Source: Bacteroidales bacterium (lineage in GTDB: Bacteria > Bacteroidota > Bacteroidia > Bacteroidales > WCHB1-69). Taken from it: DNA of 21,848 nt. A program made the translations under genes and the position numbers. The DNA lies in the NCBI GenBank assembly GCA_017527945.1, contig JAFXPL010000007.1:1-21848 (forward strand), given 5' to 3'. Every line of letters begins with the position of its first letter. Position 1 is the first letter of the stretch. Below, one piece after another: positions 1 through 8,655 of this stretch. The notes below the pieces were generated by a model. That model saw nothing but the letters and a program-made list of their open reading frames with translations. It ran no database searches and had not been told where the DNA came from.

Positions 1-2700
1 ATCGAAAGTCTCCGGTTCGTTGCCCGCAAATCCGCCATACGCATTCACCCCTTCTATCATCGTGAAAGCCTTATCGGAAGCGGTGTTGCCATAGTATGTG
101 CCTGCGGCCACCCAGACATCCGCGCCGTAGGTCTTGGCGATCAAGAGGGCATCAACGATGGAGGAAGTGGCATTCTCCCAACTGTTGCCAATTTGCAATC
201 CGGCACCCTGCTCAGTCACATAGACGACATGACCGTACTGGGGCAGCGTGATGCCTGTGTATTCCGACTCATAACATCCCAAGTCGATAATATCCTGTTG
301 GACTCGGTCATTGCCGGCCAAGTCGATGGAACCGGCAACGGTGTTGTCACCACGGTTCACACAAGGCGAAACGTTCGTCAGCCGCCAGTCGGCATTCTCC
401 GGACCGTCGAATGCACCCACGGAATCCGAAGGCTGGACAAAGTTCGGATAGAACGGACTGCTGCCAACATTCCCCGACAAGAGGATGAGGTTGTTCTCCC
501 CCATCACACCGCCTTCCACCGCAGAATGGTGGCACGCAGTATTATTGAGAACGTTGGCAATCTCCCCGTTGTTGCGGTTACCCCAGATGATACAGTTCAC
601 CACATTGGGCAAATAGGAAGCGTATGTGGATGTCGTCCCCACAAGCCCCGCGCCTATGCTGGCACCCGTGCCGCTGCTGGCATTGTTCACGATGGTGCAA
701 CCGAAGACATCAGAGCGGTCGGCGAGAATGCCGGATGCGCCTGACCCTGAGGTATTATTGGCTATCAGACAGTTATAAACCTTGCTACGATCCGAGGATA
801 TACCGCCGCAAGTGGTTCCTGCCGTGTTGTGGGTGATTATACTGTGAGAGATGACACCTTCGGAGAGGCTCAGGCCACCGCTGCCGTTAGCCGCAGTATT
901 ATGGGTGATCACACAATTTTGGATGGAAACATTTCTGTCCAGATCCACGCCGCCGCCGGATTGACCGGCGCTGTTGTATGAGATGATACAATTAATAAGA
1001 AAGATGCTGTCATAGGTGCCATATTGATATCCGTCGCCGTAAATCGCACCGCCATAGCCATTGGCATGGTTGTGGGTGATGACGCAGTTCGAAAGCGTGG
1101 AGTTGGATTTCAGATTGGCGGCACCGCCACCGTATGTGGATCCGGTGTAGTTGCCGTTGCGGAGAGTGAGCCCATCCCATACTGTGCGATGGGTAAAACT
1201 TCCCGGCTGGTTCAGCACACGACGGGCATTACCGCCGTCCAAGGCCGTGACATGCGCCGACAAATCGCGCTGCGAAAGATCGAAAGTCTCTGGCTCATTG
1301 CCCTCAAAACCGCCATATACGTTCACACCGTCATGCATCGTGAAAGCACTGATTGCCATCGTGTCACCATAATAGACACCCTCGGCAACCCAAACATCGG
1401 CGTTGTACATTTCAGCAAGACCCAAGGCAAGATTGAGATCACCGGTGGCATTATCCCAACTGCTGCCGTCGTGAGTGCCACCGCCGTTCTGGGTGACGTA
1501 AATGATATTGCCGTATGCAGGCAGCGGATGTCCGTAGTAATCAGACTCATAACAACCCAAATCCACCGTATCATGTTTGACACGCGACTGGAAGTCCAGG
1601 TCGGCGTTGTTGTAGATGGTCACCAGACTGTTGGATCCCCTGTTTGCAAAGACGGAACCCTGCAAGAAGCGCCAGTTGGGGTATGGCGTGGCATCCAAAT
1701 ACCCCACGGTAGCCGATGGGGTCACGAATTTGGGGGCAAACAGCCCGCCAAACACACTATCGGGAAGAATCATCACATTGTTCGTACCGGCGTAACCGTC
1801 TTCCACCGCGCTATAAGTGCAGGTCAAGACATTTCCATTGTCATCAATGCTGCTCACAGCACCTGCGGTGGTACGGTTGCCCCACAAGATACAGTTGGCT
1901 ATCTTATACATATAGCTGGCCCTAATGCCCGCACCACTGGAAACGGCCTCATTGTTCACGATGGTATTGTTCTCCAAAAGCGTATAGGAGGACGAATTGT
2001 AAATTCCACCGCCAACATCAGCAGTATTGTTGGCTATCAAGCAGTTAGACAAAGCCGCATAATTGCTGTTGGAATTGTCGATATAGACTCCCCCGCCATT
2101 CTTGGTCGCACGGTTGTGGGTGAATTCGCAGTGCATGACCATAGCATACGAGGTGTACATGCCGCCACCGCCATTGTTATAGTTGTTCCCATTGGCCCAA
2201 TTGCCTCTGAAGCGACAGTTCTCAATGACAGAGGACGTCGTATATACACCACCGCCGCTGGCTGCCGTGTTGTTGATAATCTCGCTGTTATATAAATATA
2301 CATTATATTTCAATAGCGCACCGCCACCATAGCCGGTGGTCTTGCCGTTTCGGAGCGTCACACCGTCCAACACGGTCGCCACAGCGAAATTTTCAAGCTG
2401 TTCGACCACGCGTTGGCTGTGCTGACCGTCAAGAATGGTAGGATGGGCGTACAAGTCACGCTGCGAGAGTTCCGTTTCGTTACCCGCAAAGCTGCCATAG
2501 ACATTCACCCCATCCGCCAAGGTGAACGCGCTCGCAGAAACACTGTCGCCGTAGTAGGTACCATAGGCAATCCACACGTCCGGGGAAGTGCCGTAAATGC
2601 CCCGAATGACAGCGGCGGTGCTCAACGCCCAGTTAAGGTCGCCAGTCGCGTCTGCCCAGCTCGCGCCATCGCCTGTGCCGCCCACATTGACGTAAATGCG
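1..2700 (-). repeat. Three long tandem beta-helix modules inside the giant surface protein
   Basis: Equivalent module openings (RIYV, IIYV, VVYV) lie at 2700, 1506 and 228, so module 1 is 398 codons and module 2 is 426 codons; module 3 is cut by the window edge. Each repeats the same landmarks: a DVW(V/I)A.G.YYG box (D codons ending at 2580, 1398 and 120), then F.M/L..GVN.YG.F.GNE, and later an NC(I)xWGNR turn and a LGCYESxY segment in the two complete copies. The copies are diverged at DNA level, so this is an old protein-level duplication rather than a recent one. Confidence 0.85.
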
Positions 2701-4404
2701 CGAGTAGTTGCTCGCCAGCGTGGTGAAGCGTCTCTCCAACCACGGACTTTGGTCGCCACCGCACAACGAACGGATGCGTACCGTGTATTCGGTGTTGTGC
2801 ACCAGTCCCGTCAGCTCACAAGTCGTACCCGTGACCGGCACAGTGACAAACTCATCGTCCTGTGAACGCTTGTACTGCAACTCCACTCCACTGGCCCCGT
2901 TGCCGGACGTGAACTGGAGCTGCGCCGTGGAATTCGTCACACCCATCACTACGAGATTGGCACGATCACATTCCGCAGTGATGCACTGTCCAGGAATGCG
3001 CAAGTTGTTGCGATACCTTATCGGATTACCGCTGCTTCCCAAATTGTTGGGATCTATGTCGGAAGAGTAATTGCTTGCGTACATGCTCAGTTTTCCGGAA
3101 GAGTGGGCGTAGAAGACATTGCCGTATGAGTTCGTGCTGCCCGTGTTGTCGTCAAAAGCCACCACCAGATTGTCGGTACCGTTGTACTCAAAAGCTGAGT
3201 CGAACGGTATCCAAAACCAAAAGTTCTCTCCCGTATTGTTGAATTCCACCTCTCCGGAATAGACCAAGGTCAGGTCGCTCTGCGGGACCCAGTCACTGCC
3301 GTTGGAGAAACCGGTCTTGTTCGTGTGACCCAAGTAGATGTCCACATTGCGGACAACAGGGTAAGCATAATAATATTGCAGCGAAATGCCATTGATACTC
3401 GTGGAACCACCTATCTCATTCGCCATGAATAGCTGCTGGGAATAGCTGTATTTGTAACTCATGACATTCGGAATGCCATAACAAGTGGTGGGATTTGTGA
3501 AATTTCCGATGGCTACAGGATCGGTGTAGCCGCCAGAGCATTCGGTGGAAAAGGAAGTACTGAGGTAATCAGAATAGCCGTCACCACAAAGCGTACGCAC
3601 CCGCACCTGATAATCCGTCTGTGGCTGCAGACCTGTAAGCATCAGGGATTCGTCCGTGGTGTTGGCGGCGGCAATCGTCCAACCTGCGGCTCCAAAAGCC
3701 TTGTAGGAGACCTCGTAAGGATGCGGCAGCTCAGAATATCCCTGCCGCCATGTCACGAATGCGGAGCTACCCACAATTTCAGAGACGGCGAGGTGGCGAG
3801 GACGGCATGTGTCTTGGTAAGTAAACGTAAATGTGGTCTTCGGAGTGAAGTTCTGGCGGGATCCGGTGGTAATGTAAGCCCCGCCACTGTAGCTGTTATA
3901 GTTATACAAACTTCCGTATTGGGAGCTGATGCCGTAGAACTGCGCACTTGCGTAGGCACCCGTGGTTGTCGTGGCTATTTCCAACAACAAGTTGCCTCCG
4001 TTATAGACAAAAGGCTGATCCAAAAGAATAGTCAACGTATTGTCAGTCGCAACCGACAATGTGCCAGTGTAGAGTGTGGTAAGCGAATCGGTCAGGAAGT
4101 AATTGTTCGAGAACGCGGTGGATGACGTAATTCCGAGCTTCACTTCGAAAATGGAGGTCCACGCCCTCCACGGCTGGTTTTTCAAGTGAAACGTGATAGC
4201 AGAAATATTCGACTCCTCCATATCAGCAAGCATCCATTCAGGATAGATCACCTGGTCTTTTAGAAAGTAGTCTGCATTGCTGCCGTCAAAGGGCACGCTG
4301 GTACTGTATTCTGTGCCGTCCGCCACCGTAAGCGTGGACTGGGCATGCGACCATCCAAAAAACAATGTCACAAAAAGGGTCAGCAGGAGTAAACTTTTTT
4401 TCAT
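1..4404 (-). CDS. Giant secreted FN3 / right-handed beta-helix surface protein (3' end beyond window)
   Basis: Open reading frame of 1468 codons with no stop, read on the minus strand from ATG at 4404 to the window edge; an ATG two codons earlier (4410) is an alternative start. Residues 1-21 are a signal peptide (MKK, leucine/phenylalanine-rich core, cleavage near SHA|Q). Residues 22-199 and about 290-478 look like beta-sandwich domains. Residues about 200-288 and 479-565 are fibronectin type III-like, each ending in a VRxRxLCG motif. From about 569 three long modules follow, each opening with YV-rich and SWxxAT motifs and a DVWxAxGxYYG box, then glycine/asparagine-rich turns (GGG, CIxWGNR) typical of right-handed beta-helix or PMP-like surface proteins. 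Similar Bacteroidota proteins are exported by the type IX system, whose C-terminal signal would lie outside the window. Role is inferred to be adhesion or glycan contact; no catalytic site is recognised. Confidence 0.88.
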   Translation of the reverse strand, partial: MKKSLLLLTLFVTLFFGWSHAQSTLTVADGTEYSTSVPFDGSNADYFLKDQVIYPEWMLADMEESNISAITFHLKNQPWRAWTSIFEVKLGITSSTAFSNNYFLTDSLTTLYTGTLSVATDNTLTILLDQPFVYNGGNLLLEIATTTTGAYASAQFYGISSQYGSLYNYNSYSGGAYITTGSRQNFTPKTTFTFTYQDTCRPRHLAVSEIVGSSAFVTWRQGYSELPHPYEVSYKAFGAAGWTIAAANTTDESLMLTGLQPQTDYQVRVRTLCGDGYSDYLSTSFSTECSGGYTDPVAIGNFTNPTTCYGIPNVMSYKYSYSQQLFMANEIGGSTSINGISLQYYYAYPVVRNVDIYLGHTNKTGFSNGSDWVPQSDLTLVYSGEVEFNNTGENFWFWIPFDSAFEYNGTDNLVVAFDDNTGSTNSYGNVFYAHSSGKLSMYASNYSSDIDPNNLGSSGNPIRYRNNLRIPGQCITAECDRANLVVMGVTNSTAQLQFTSGNGASGVELQYKRSQDDEFVTVPVTGTTCELTGLVHNTEYTVRIRSLCGGDQSPWLERRFTTLASNYSRIYVNVGGTGDGASWADATGDLNWALSTAAVIRGIYGTSPDVWIAYGTYYGDSVSASAFTLADGVNVYGSFAGNETELSQRDLYAHPTILDGQHSQRVVEQLENFAVATVLDGVTLRNGKTTGYGGGALLKYNVYLYNSEIINNTAASGGGVYTTSSVIENCRFRGNWANGNNYNNGGGGMYTSYAMVMHCEFTHNRATKNGGGVYIDNSNSNYAALSNCLIANNTADVGGGIYNSSSYTLLENNTIVNNEAVSSGAGIRASYMYKIANCILWGNRTTAGAVSSIDDNGNVLTCTYSAVEDGYAGTNNVMILPDSVFGGLFAPKFVTPSATVGYLDATPYPNWRFLQGSVFANRGSNSLVTIYNNADLDFQSRVKHDTVDLGCYESDYYGHPLPAYGNIIYVTQNGGGTHDGSSWDNATGDLNLALGLAEMYNADVWVAEGVYYGDTMAISAFTMHDGVNVYGGFEGNEPETFDLSQRDLSAHVTALDGGNARRVLNQPGSFTHRTVWDGLTLRNGNYTGSTYGGGAANLKSNSTLSNCVITHNHANGYGGAIYGDGYQYGTYDSIFLINCIISYNSAGQSGGGVDLDRNVSIQNCVITHNTAANGSGGLSLSEGVISHSIITHNTAGTTCGGISSDRSKVYNCLIANNTSGSGASGILADRSDVFGCTIVNNASSGTGASIGAGLVGTTSTYASYLPNVVNCIIWGNRNNGEIANVLNNTACHHSAVEGGVMGENNLILLSGNVGSSPFYPNFVQPSDSVGAFDGPENADWRLTNVSPCVNRGDNTVAGSIDLAGNDRVQQDIIDLGCYESEYTGITLPQYGHVVYVTEQGAGLQIGNSWENATSSIVDALLIAKTYGADVWVAAGTYYGNTASDKAFTMIEGVNAYGGFAGNEPETFD

Positions 4405-4505
4405 ACTCATAAATCCAAATGTCCAAAAATAGGAAAACAGAAAATGTTGTGTTTTATGTATCAATTAGTTACAGAAAAACACTACACCATTTTTCTTTAC
4501 AACGG

Positions 4506-4513
4506 CAAAAATA
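4506..4513 (-). promoter_or_regulatory. Probable -7 promoter box of the giant surface protein gene
   Basis: On the minus strand this reads TATTTTTG, matching the Bacteroidota -7 consensus TAnnTTTG. It would give a leader of about 95 nt. A clear -33 TTG is not seen at the expected distance. A perfect 6-bp inverted repeat lies directly upstream at 4514-4529. Confidence 0.5.
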
Positions 4514-4529
4514 ACATTTACACAAATGT
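4514..4529. promoter_or_regulatory. Palindrome in the promoter spacer, possible operator
   Basis: ACATTT-ACAC-AAATGT is a perfect inverted repeat with a 4-base centre, abutting the -7 box at 4506-4513. Its place between -7 and -33 would let a bound dimeric regulator block transcription. No regulator gene is adjacent, so the operator role is inference. Confidence 0.3.
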
Positions 4530-4575
4530 AAGAAATAAAGGATTTATGAAAACTTATTAACAGAAACAGACCGAA

Positions 4576-4597
4576 GAGACAATGCGCACATCGTCTC
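4576..4597 (-). terminator. Hairpin downstream of lnt, possible terminator
   Basis: On the minus strand GAGACGATG and CATTGTCTC pair over 9 bp (one G-U) around the loop TGCG, 23 bases past the lnt stop codon. The following sequence is only moderately T-rich, so it may be a weak terminator or an mRNA-end stabiliser. Confidence 0.45.
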
Positions 4598-4620
4598 CAC
4601 AGGGCGTAACGACTTTGCTT

Positions 4621-6264
4621 TTACCTGAACCGCCGCACCACCGCCGCGACGATGCTATAGAGCAACGCCATGAATGTCAGCACGATGGCGATCCGGGCAA
4701 TGTAGTCGCCGTGTTTCACGTAAAAAGTCTCATCGGATTTGGCATACACGGTGGCTTTGAAGGCCGTGCGCTCGTCGTAGTTCGTTTTCTCCAACACCCG
4801 CCCCAGTGGGTCGATGATGCCGGAGAAGCCGCCGTTGGCCGCACGAAGGATGTAGCGGCGCGTCTCAATGGCCCGCAGCCGCGACATCTCGAAGTGCTGC
4901 CGGTGCCCCGGACTGTCGTCCCACCACGAGTCGTTTGTGATGACCGCCAGCACGTTGGCACCGTTCTTCACGAAACGGCTCATCACCTCGCCATACACCG
5001 ATTCGTAGCAGATGCCTGTGCCGACACCCACGGGTGTGCCGTTCACGTCAATCGTGAAGACCCGCTGCACCGTGTCGGTACCTAAGGAACTGTTGGAGCC
5101 GCCCAACTGGATCAGAGCTTCCTCTAAGAATCCGAAAACTTTCGGGAAGGGCATCTTCTCCACCCCCGGCACCAAACGGCTCTTGTGGTAGTGCCCCACC
5201 AAGCCGTTCCTGTTGTAAAAACCCGCCGTGTTGTAGAATTCCATGAACATGCTGGGCTGCACCTCCTGTGACACGGGCGAAATCCTGTGGTCGGAGATGC
5301 CCACGGTGGACAGTCCTAACACGAAGTTGAGGCTCGGGTAGCGTTTGATGGTGCTGTCTATCAAGGCGAAACCTTCGAAGCGGGTGTCCCCTTCCATGAA
5401 AGTCTTGTTCCGCAAGGCGTTCATGTCGATGGTGTGCGCGATGGCGGATTCGGGGGTGATGACGAGGTTTGTTTTCTCGTTGAGGTACGGCTTCGCCACA
5501 TCCAAAACCCGCTGGATTTCCTGCGTGTTCGTAAGGCTGTACTCCTCCTTCCACGGATCGGTGTTCTGCTGCACGACGACCGCCTCGATCGGGGTGTCGT
5601 GCTCAATAGGTGCATCCTCGTGAAAAAACAGGCCCATGGATAAGCCGCCGGGAATCAGATAGGCTGCTGCCAGCGCGATGGCATACTGGGTTATTCTCTT
5701 CCGGTTATGCTGTTGGATCTGTCCGATGAGTCCAGAGAACAGGAAGTTCAGCAGGATGATCCAGACGGTGCCGCCCGCCGTACCGGTAACGCTGTACCAT
5801 TGCACGATATCCGGTGTGTAGGCGAACACGTTGCCGAGATTGAGCCACGGCCAGGTCAGGTCCCAGTTAAGGTGCAGGTATTCGAAGGAAATCCAGAAAG
5901 CGATGAGCATAACAACCTGTAAGGCACCGTTTTTCACCTGTTTGCGGCAGGCATGCCAGGCGGAGAAGGTGAGCGTCTGCAGCAGCGCGTTCAGGATGAC
6001 GGCCGCCGCCGCGCCAGGCACCGTGCAGTAGGCAATCCAGTAGGTGGTGATCAGGTTGAAAACGAAGAACGCGGGGTAGAACAGCAGGATGCCGCGCCCG
6101 AAGGCGTTGCGCTTGCCCTCCTGCAAGGAGATTTCGCTCAGCGAGAACAGGGGAATGAGGGCGAAAAATACAAGGAAGACGAATCCGTGCGCATACCACG
6201 GAAGCGCCAGCAGCACTCCACTCAATACGCTGAGGGCTAATTTAATGTACCATTTGTAATTCAT
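4621..6264 (-). CDS. lnt: Apolipoprotein N-acyltransferase
   Basis: A 547-residue inner-membrane enzyme that transfers an acyl chain from phospholipid to the N-terminal cysteine of apolipoproteins, the last step of lipoprotein maturation. The first ~240 residues are a chain of hydrophobic membrane segments; the rest is a nitrilase-like periplasmic domain. The catalytic triad is visible: Glu272 (ITPESAI), Lys361 (HYHKSRLVPGVE) and Cys419 (GICYES), followed by NDSWWDDSPGHRQH and a final membrane segment before a basic tail. The ATG at 6264 (MNYKWYIK) is chosen because upstream codons to 6333 encode a polar, non-conserved extension. It lies 81 bases downstream of dsbD on the same strand, with a hairpin between, so co-transcription is likely. 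Length is close to the E. coli enzyme (about 510) with some extra loop sequence. Confidence 0.96.
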   Translation of the reverse strand: MNYKWYIKLALSVLSGVLLALPWYAHGFVFLVFFALIPLFSLSEISLQEGKRNAFGRGILLFYPAFFVFNLITTYWIAYCTVPGAAAAVILNALLQTLTFSAWHACRKQVKNGALQVVMLIAFWISFEYLHLNWDLTWPWLNLGNVFAYTPDIVQWYSVTGTAGGTVWIILLNFLFSGLIGQIQQHNRKRITQYAIALAAAYLIPGGLSMGLFFHEDAPIEHDTPIEAVVVQQNTDPWKEEYSLTNTQEIQRVLDVAKPYLNEKTNLVITPESAIAHTIDMNALRNKTFMEGDTRFEGFALIDSTIKRYPSLNFVLGLSTVGISDHRISPVSQEVQPSMFMEFYNTAGFYNRNGLVGHYHKSRLVPGVEKMPFPKVFGFLEEALIQLGGSNSSLGTDTVQRVFTIDVNGTPVGVGTGICYESVYGEVMSRFVKNGANVLAVITNDSWWDDSPGHRQHFEMSRLRAIETRRYILRAANGGFSGIIDPLGRVLEKTNYDERTAFKATVYAKSDETFYVKHGDYIARIAIVLTFMALLYSIVAAVVRRFR

Positions 6265-6288
6265 AATACTTTTCTTTAACGTAGCGCC

Positions 6289-6320
6289 ATTCCGCAGCCG
6301 ACGACAAGTGGCGGCGGAAT
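6289..6320 (-). other. Intercistronic hairpin between dsbD and lnt
   Basis: ATTCCGC and GCGGAAT pair perfectly, with a further GCC/GGC inside after one mismatch and a 10-base loop. No T-tract follows, so it is more likely a processing or stability element of a dsbD-lnt transcript than a terminator. Confidence 0.4.
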
Positions 6321-6345
6321 CTCCGACTCGCAAGAGAACGTGCTA

Positions 6346-8403
6346 TCATTTCCCTTTGTATGCGTCAATTCCCTTCCGCAGGAATTGGATGTACTTGTCC
6401 TTGTCGCGCTCGTAGTAGGTCGGGCCGGAGAGGACGTTGCCGTCGGGATCGACCACGAAGTAGCAGGGCTGCGAGTTCTCGTGGTACTTGGTCTGTTCGA
6501 TGTAGCGGTTCTTGGCGCCGAGCATGGTGATGGGGTCGCCGTTGGCGTCGGTGAGCTTGCCCTTCTCCTCGTCGGGCAGCGGGATCACCTTGTCGTCGGC
6601 GTACATGGTGCAGACGATGACCTCCTCGGCGAAGATGCGGCGCACCTCGGGATCGATCCAGACGGCGTTCTCCACGTTACGGCAGTTGGTGCAGCCGTGA
6701 CCGGTGAAGTCGAGGAAGACGGGCTTGCCCTCCTTCTTGGCCACGCGCAGCGCCTGGTCGTAGTCGAAGTAGCCCTTGATGCCGAAGGGAATCTCCAGTT
6801 TGTCGGCGTACATCGGCTCCTCGGTCATCTGGTAAGTGCTGGCGGTCGCGCCTCCGGAGCCGCTCTCGGTGCGCACGATGTGGGAGATGTCGAAGTCCTG
6901 GGTGGTCATCGGTGGGAGCCAGCCGGAAATGGCCTTCAGCGGGGCACCGAAGAGACCGGGAACCATATAGACCACGAATGAGAAGACCGCCACGGAGAGC
7001 AGGAAGCGGAACCAGCTCTTCTGTACGGGATAGTCGTCGTCATGCGGAAACTTGATTTTTCCGAGCAGGTAAAAACCTAACATTGAGAACAATACAATCC
7101 ACAGGGAGAGATAGACCTCGCGGTCGAGGATGCGCCAGTGGTAGGTCTGGTCGGGCACGTTGATGAACTTCAGCGCGAAGGCGAGTTCCACGAAAGCGAG
7201 CACCACCTTGAGGGTGTTCATCCAGCCGCCGGACTTGGGCAGCTTCTTCAGCATGTTCGGGAAGAGGGCGAAGAGCGTGAAGGGCACGGCGATGCCGAGG
7301 GAGAAGCCCAACATGCCGATGACGGGCTTCAGGAAGGAGCCGCCGGCGGCGTTGAGGGCCACCGCGCCCGCGATGGGCAGCGTGCAGGAGAAGGAGACCA
7401 AAACGAGGGTCAGGGCCATGAAGAAGATGCCGGCCACACTGCCCGCGTTCTGGCGCTTGGCGGAGCCGTTCACCCACGAACTCGGCAAGGTGATTTCGAA
7501 ATAGCCTAATAGCGATAAGGCGAAGATGAAGAAGATGACGGCGAACAGGATGTTCGGGATCCAGTGGGTACTCAGCACGTTGCCGAGGTCCGCGCCGAAA
7601 ATCAGCGACAGCACCAGACCGAAGATCACGAAGATCAGGATGATGAAGAGGCCGTAGAGCATGGCATTGCGCTTGCCGGTGTTGCCGTCTTTCGAGAAGT
7701 AGGAGACCGTCATCGGAATCATCGGGAACACGCACGGCATCAACAGGCCGACGAGACCGCCCAAGACCGCCCCGAGGAAGTACATCAGCAGGGACTCCTC
7801 TTCTTCGGCGTTGTCGGCGGGTTTGTCCGTGGCGGGGGCTACTTCCGCCGTCTGCGGTGTGCCGGTGGGCTCAACAGCGGCGTTGTCGGCCGGTTCCGCT
7901 TCTTCGGGCTCTTCCGCCACGGCAATATTCACCGTTGGATGGAAGCCCTTGAGGTCGAAGGAGAACTTCTCCTCGATGGGGGTGCAACGGCCCTCGATAC
8001 AAGCCTGTCCCTCCAATTTGCCCTGCACGGTGAATGGCTGGTCGTCCTTCACCTTCACGCGCTGCTTGAAGGTCACCTGTTTGGAGTAGAAGTTGGAGTG
8101 CGCATCCAATAGGTCGTCGTAGTCGCTCTGCGGGGTCGGTTCGGTCACTTTGCCCATGCGCTCGTACTTCGGCGACTTGTTGAAGTTGAAAACCAGCGGC
8201 TGCTCGATCTGCCCCTGGCCGGGCTTCTGCGCGTAGAGATGCCAGTTCGGCTCAATGGTGGCGGTGAACTGCAGCTCGGCCACGGAATCGTTGACTTTCA
8301 CCGTCTTGTAGGCCCATTTCACGGGCGTGACGGTCTGCGCGAAAGCGGAAAATGTCAGACATGCCAGCAGGCAGATTGTCAGAAGGATGCGTGTTTTCTT
8401 CAT
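6346..8403 (-). CDS. dsbD: Thiol:disulfide interchange protein DsbD
   Basis: A 685-residue protein carrying electrons from cytoplasmic thioredoxin across the inner membrane to periplasmic thiol proteins. All three classical parts are present. Residues 1-22 are a signal peptide (AFA|Q). The N-terminal alpha domain has Cys135 and Cys140 (CIEGRC). The central membrane domain has Cys224 (LMPCVFP) and Cys340 (FSCTLP) in hydrophobic helices. The C-terminal thioredoxin-like domain has Cys571-x-x-Cys574 (GHGCTNC). An acidic, alanine/proline-rich linker (about residues 170-205) separates the alpha and membrane domains. The start at 8403 (MKKTRILL) is preferred over an ATG at 8451 because the latter overlaps a -7 promoter box. 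lnt follows on the same strand. In Bacteroidota such proteins are often annotated as cytochrome c biogenesis/DsbD family. Confidence 0.95.
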   Translation of the reverse strand: MKKTRILLTICLLACLTFSAFAQTVTPVKWAYKTVKVNDSVAELQFTATIEPNWHLYAQKPGQGQIEQPLVFNFNKSPKYERMGKVTEPTPQSDYDDLLDAHSNFYSKQVTFKQRVKVKDDQPFTVQGKLEGQACIEGRCTPIEEKFSFDLKGFHPTVNIAVAEEPEEAEPADNAAVEPTGTPQTAEVAPATDKPADNAEEEESLLMYFLGAVLGGLVGLLMPCVFPMIPMTVSYFSKDGNTGKRNAMLYGLFIILIFVIFGLVLSLIFGADLGNVLSTHWIPNILFAVIFFIFALSLLGYFEITLPSSWVNGSAKRQNAGSVAGIFFMALTLVLVSFSCTLPIAGAVALNAAGGSFLKPVIGMLGFSLGIAVPFTLFALFPNMLKKLPKSGGWMNTLKVVLAFVELAFALKFINVPDQTYHWRILDREVYLSLWIVLFSMLGFYLLGKIKFPHDDDYPVQKSWFRFLLSVAVFSFVVYMVPGLFGAPLKAISGWLPPMTTQDFDISHIVRTESGSGGATASTYQMTEEPMYADKLEIPFGIKGYFDYDQALRVAKKEGKPVFLDFTGHGCTNCRNVENAVWIDPEVRRIFAEEVIVCTMYADDKVIPLPDEEKGKLTDANGDPITMLGAKNRYIEQTKYHENSQPCYFVVDPDGNVLSGPTYYERDKDKYIQFLRKGIDAYKGK

Positions 8404-8440
8404 ATTTCTTGCTTTTATATTCAAAAACGGTTTAAGGCGG

Positions 8441-8448
8441 CAAATGTA
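8441..8448 (-). promoter_or_regulatory. Probable -7 promoter box of dsbD
   Basis: Minus strand TACATTTG matches TAnnTTTG and lies 37 bases before the ATG at 8403, predicting a leader of about 30 nt. It rules against the longer reading frame that begins at 8451. Confidence 0.5.
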
Positions 8449-8562
8449 CATAAATTATGAATATATACAGACAGGAGAAATTTTCATCGAAAAGAAGGCC
8501 CCCCGTCCCCGAGATTACAGCCCGCCATATTCACATTTATTAACATCCGTCCGAAAAAAGTG

Positions 8563-8570
8563 TATTTTTG
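8563..8570 (+). promoter_or_regulatory. Probable -7 promoter box of the GH3-family gene
   Basis: TATTTTTG matches TAnnTTTG. The predicted transcript would start near 8575, so the tandem repeats at 8591-8647 would be transcribed as part of an ~80-nt leader. The -33 region is poor (ATTTATT rather than TTTG). Confidence 0.5.
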
Positions 8571-8590
8571 CCGCTGATTTCGACTCACCC

Positions 8591-8647
8591 CTAAACCTCC
8601 TAAACCTCCTAAACCTCCTAAACTTAACCCATTAACCGAATAACCCA
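8591..8647 (+). repeat. Two tandem-repeat arrays in the GH3 gene leader
   Basis: Three exact copies of CTAAACCTC plus a partial fourth occupy 8591-8623. They run directly into three octamers, TTAACCCA, TTAACCGA and ATAACCCA, at 8624-8647. The array ends 8 bases before the ATG at 8656, leaving no room for a normal Shine-Dalgarno. The 9-mer recurs before the HAD gene and the 8-mer recurs before the helicase gene. Confidence 0.9.
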
Positions 8648-8655
8648 AGAATAAT

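Noticed and set aside
1024..2295. Plus-strand open frame of 423 codons, and a similar one at 193-744
   Set aside because: They lie exactly antisense, codon on codon, to the giant beta-helix gene, whose protein shows real domains. The plus-strand products have none.
8591..8647. Possible CRISPR array or telomere-like repeat
   Set aside because: Units are 8-9 bp with no spacers, no cas genes are present, and the array is too short.
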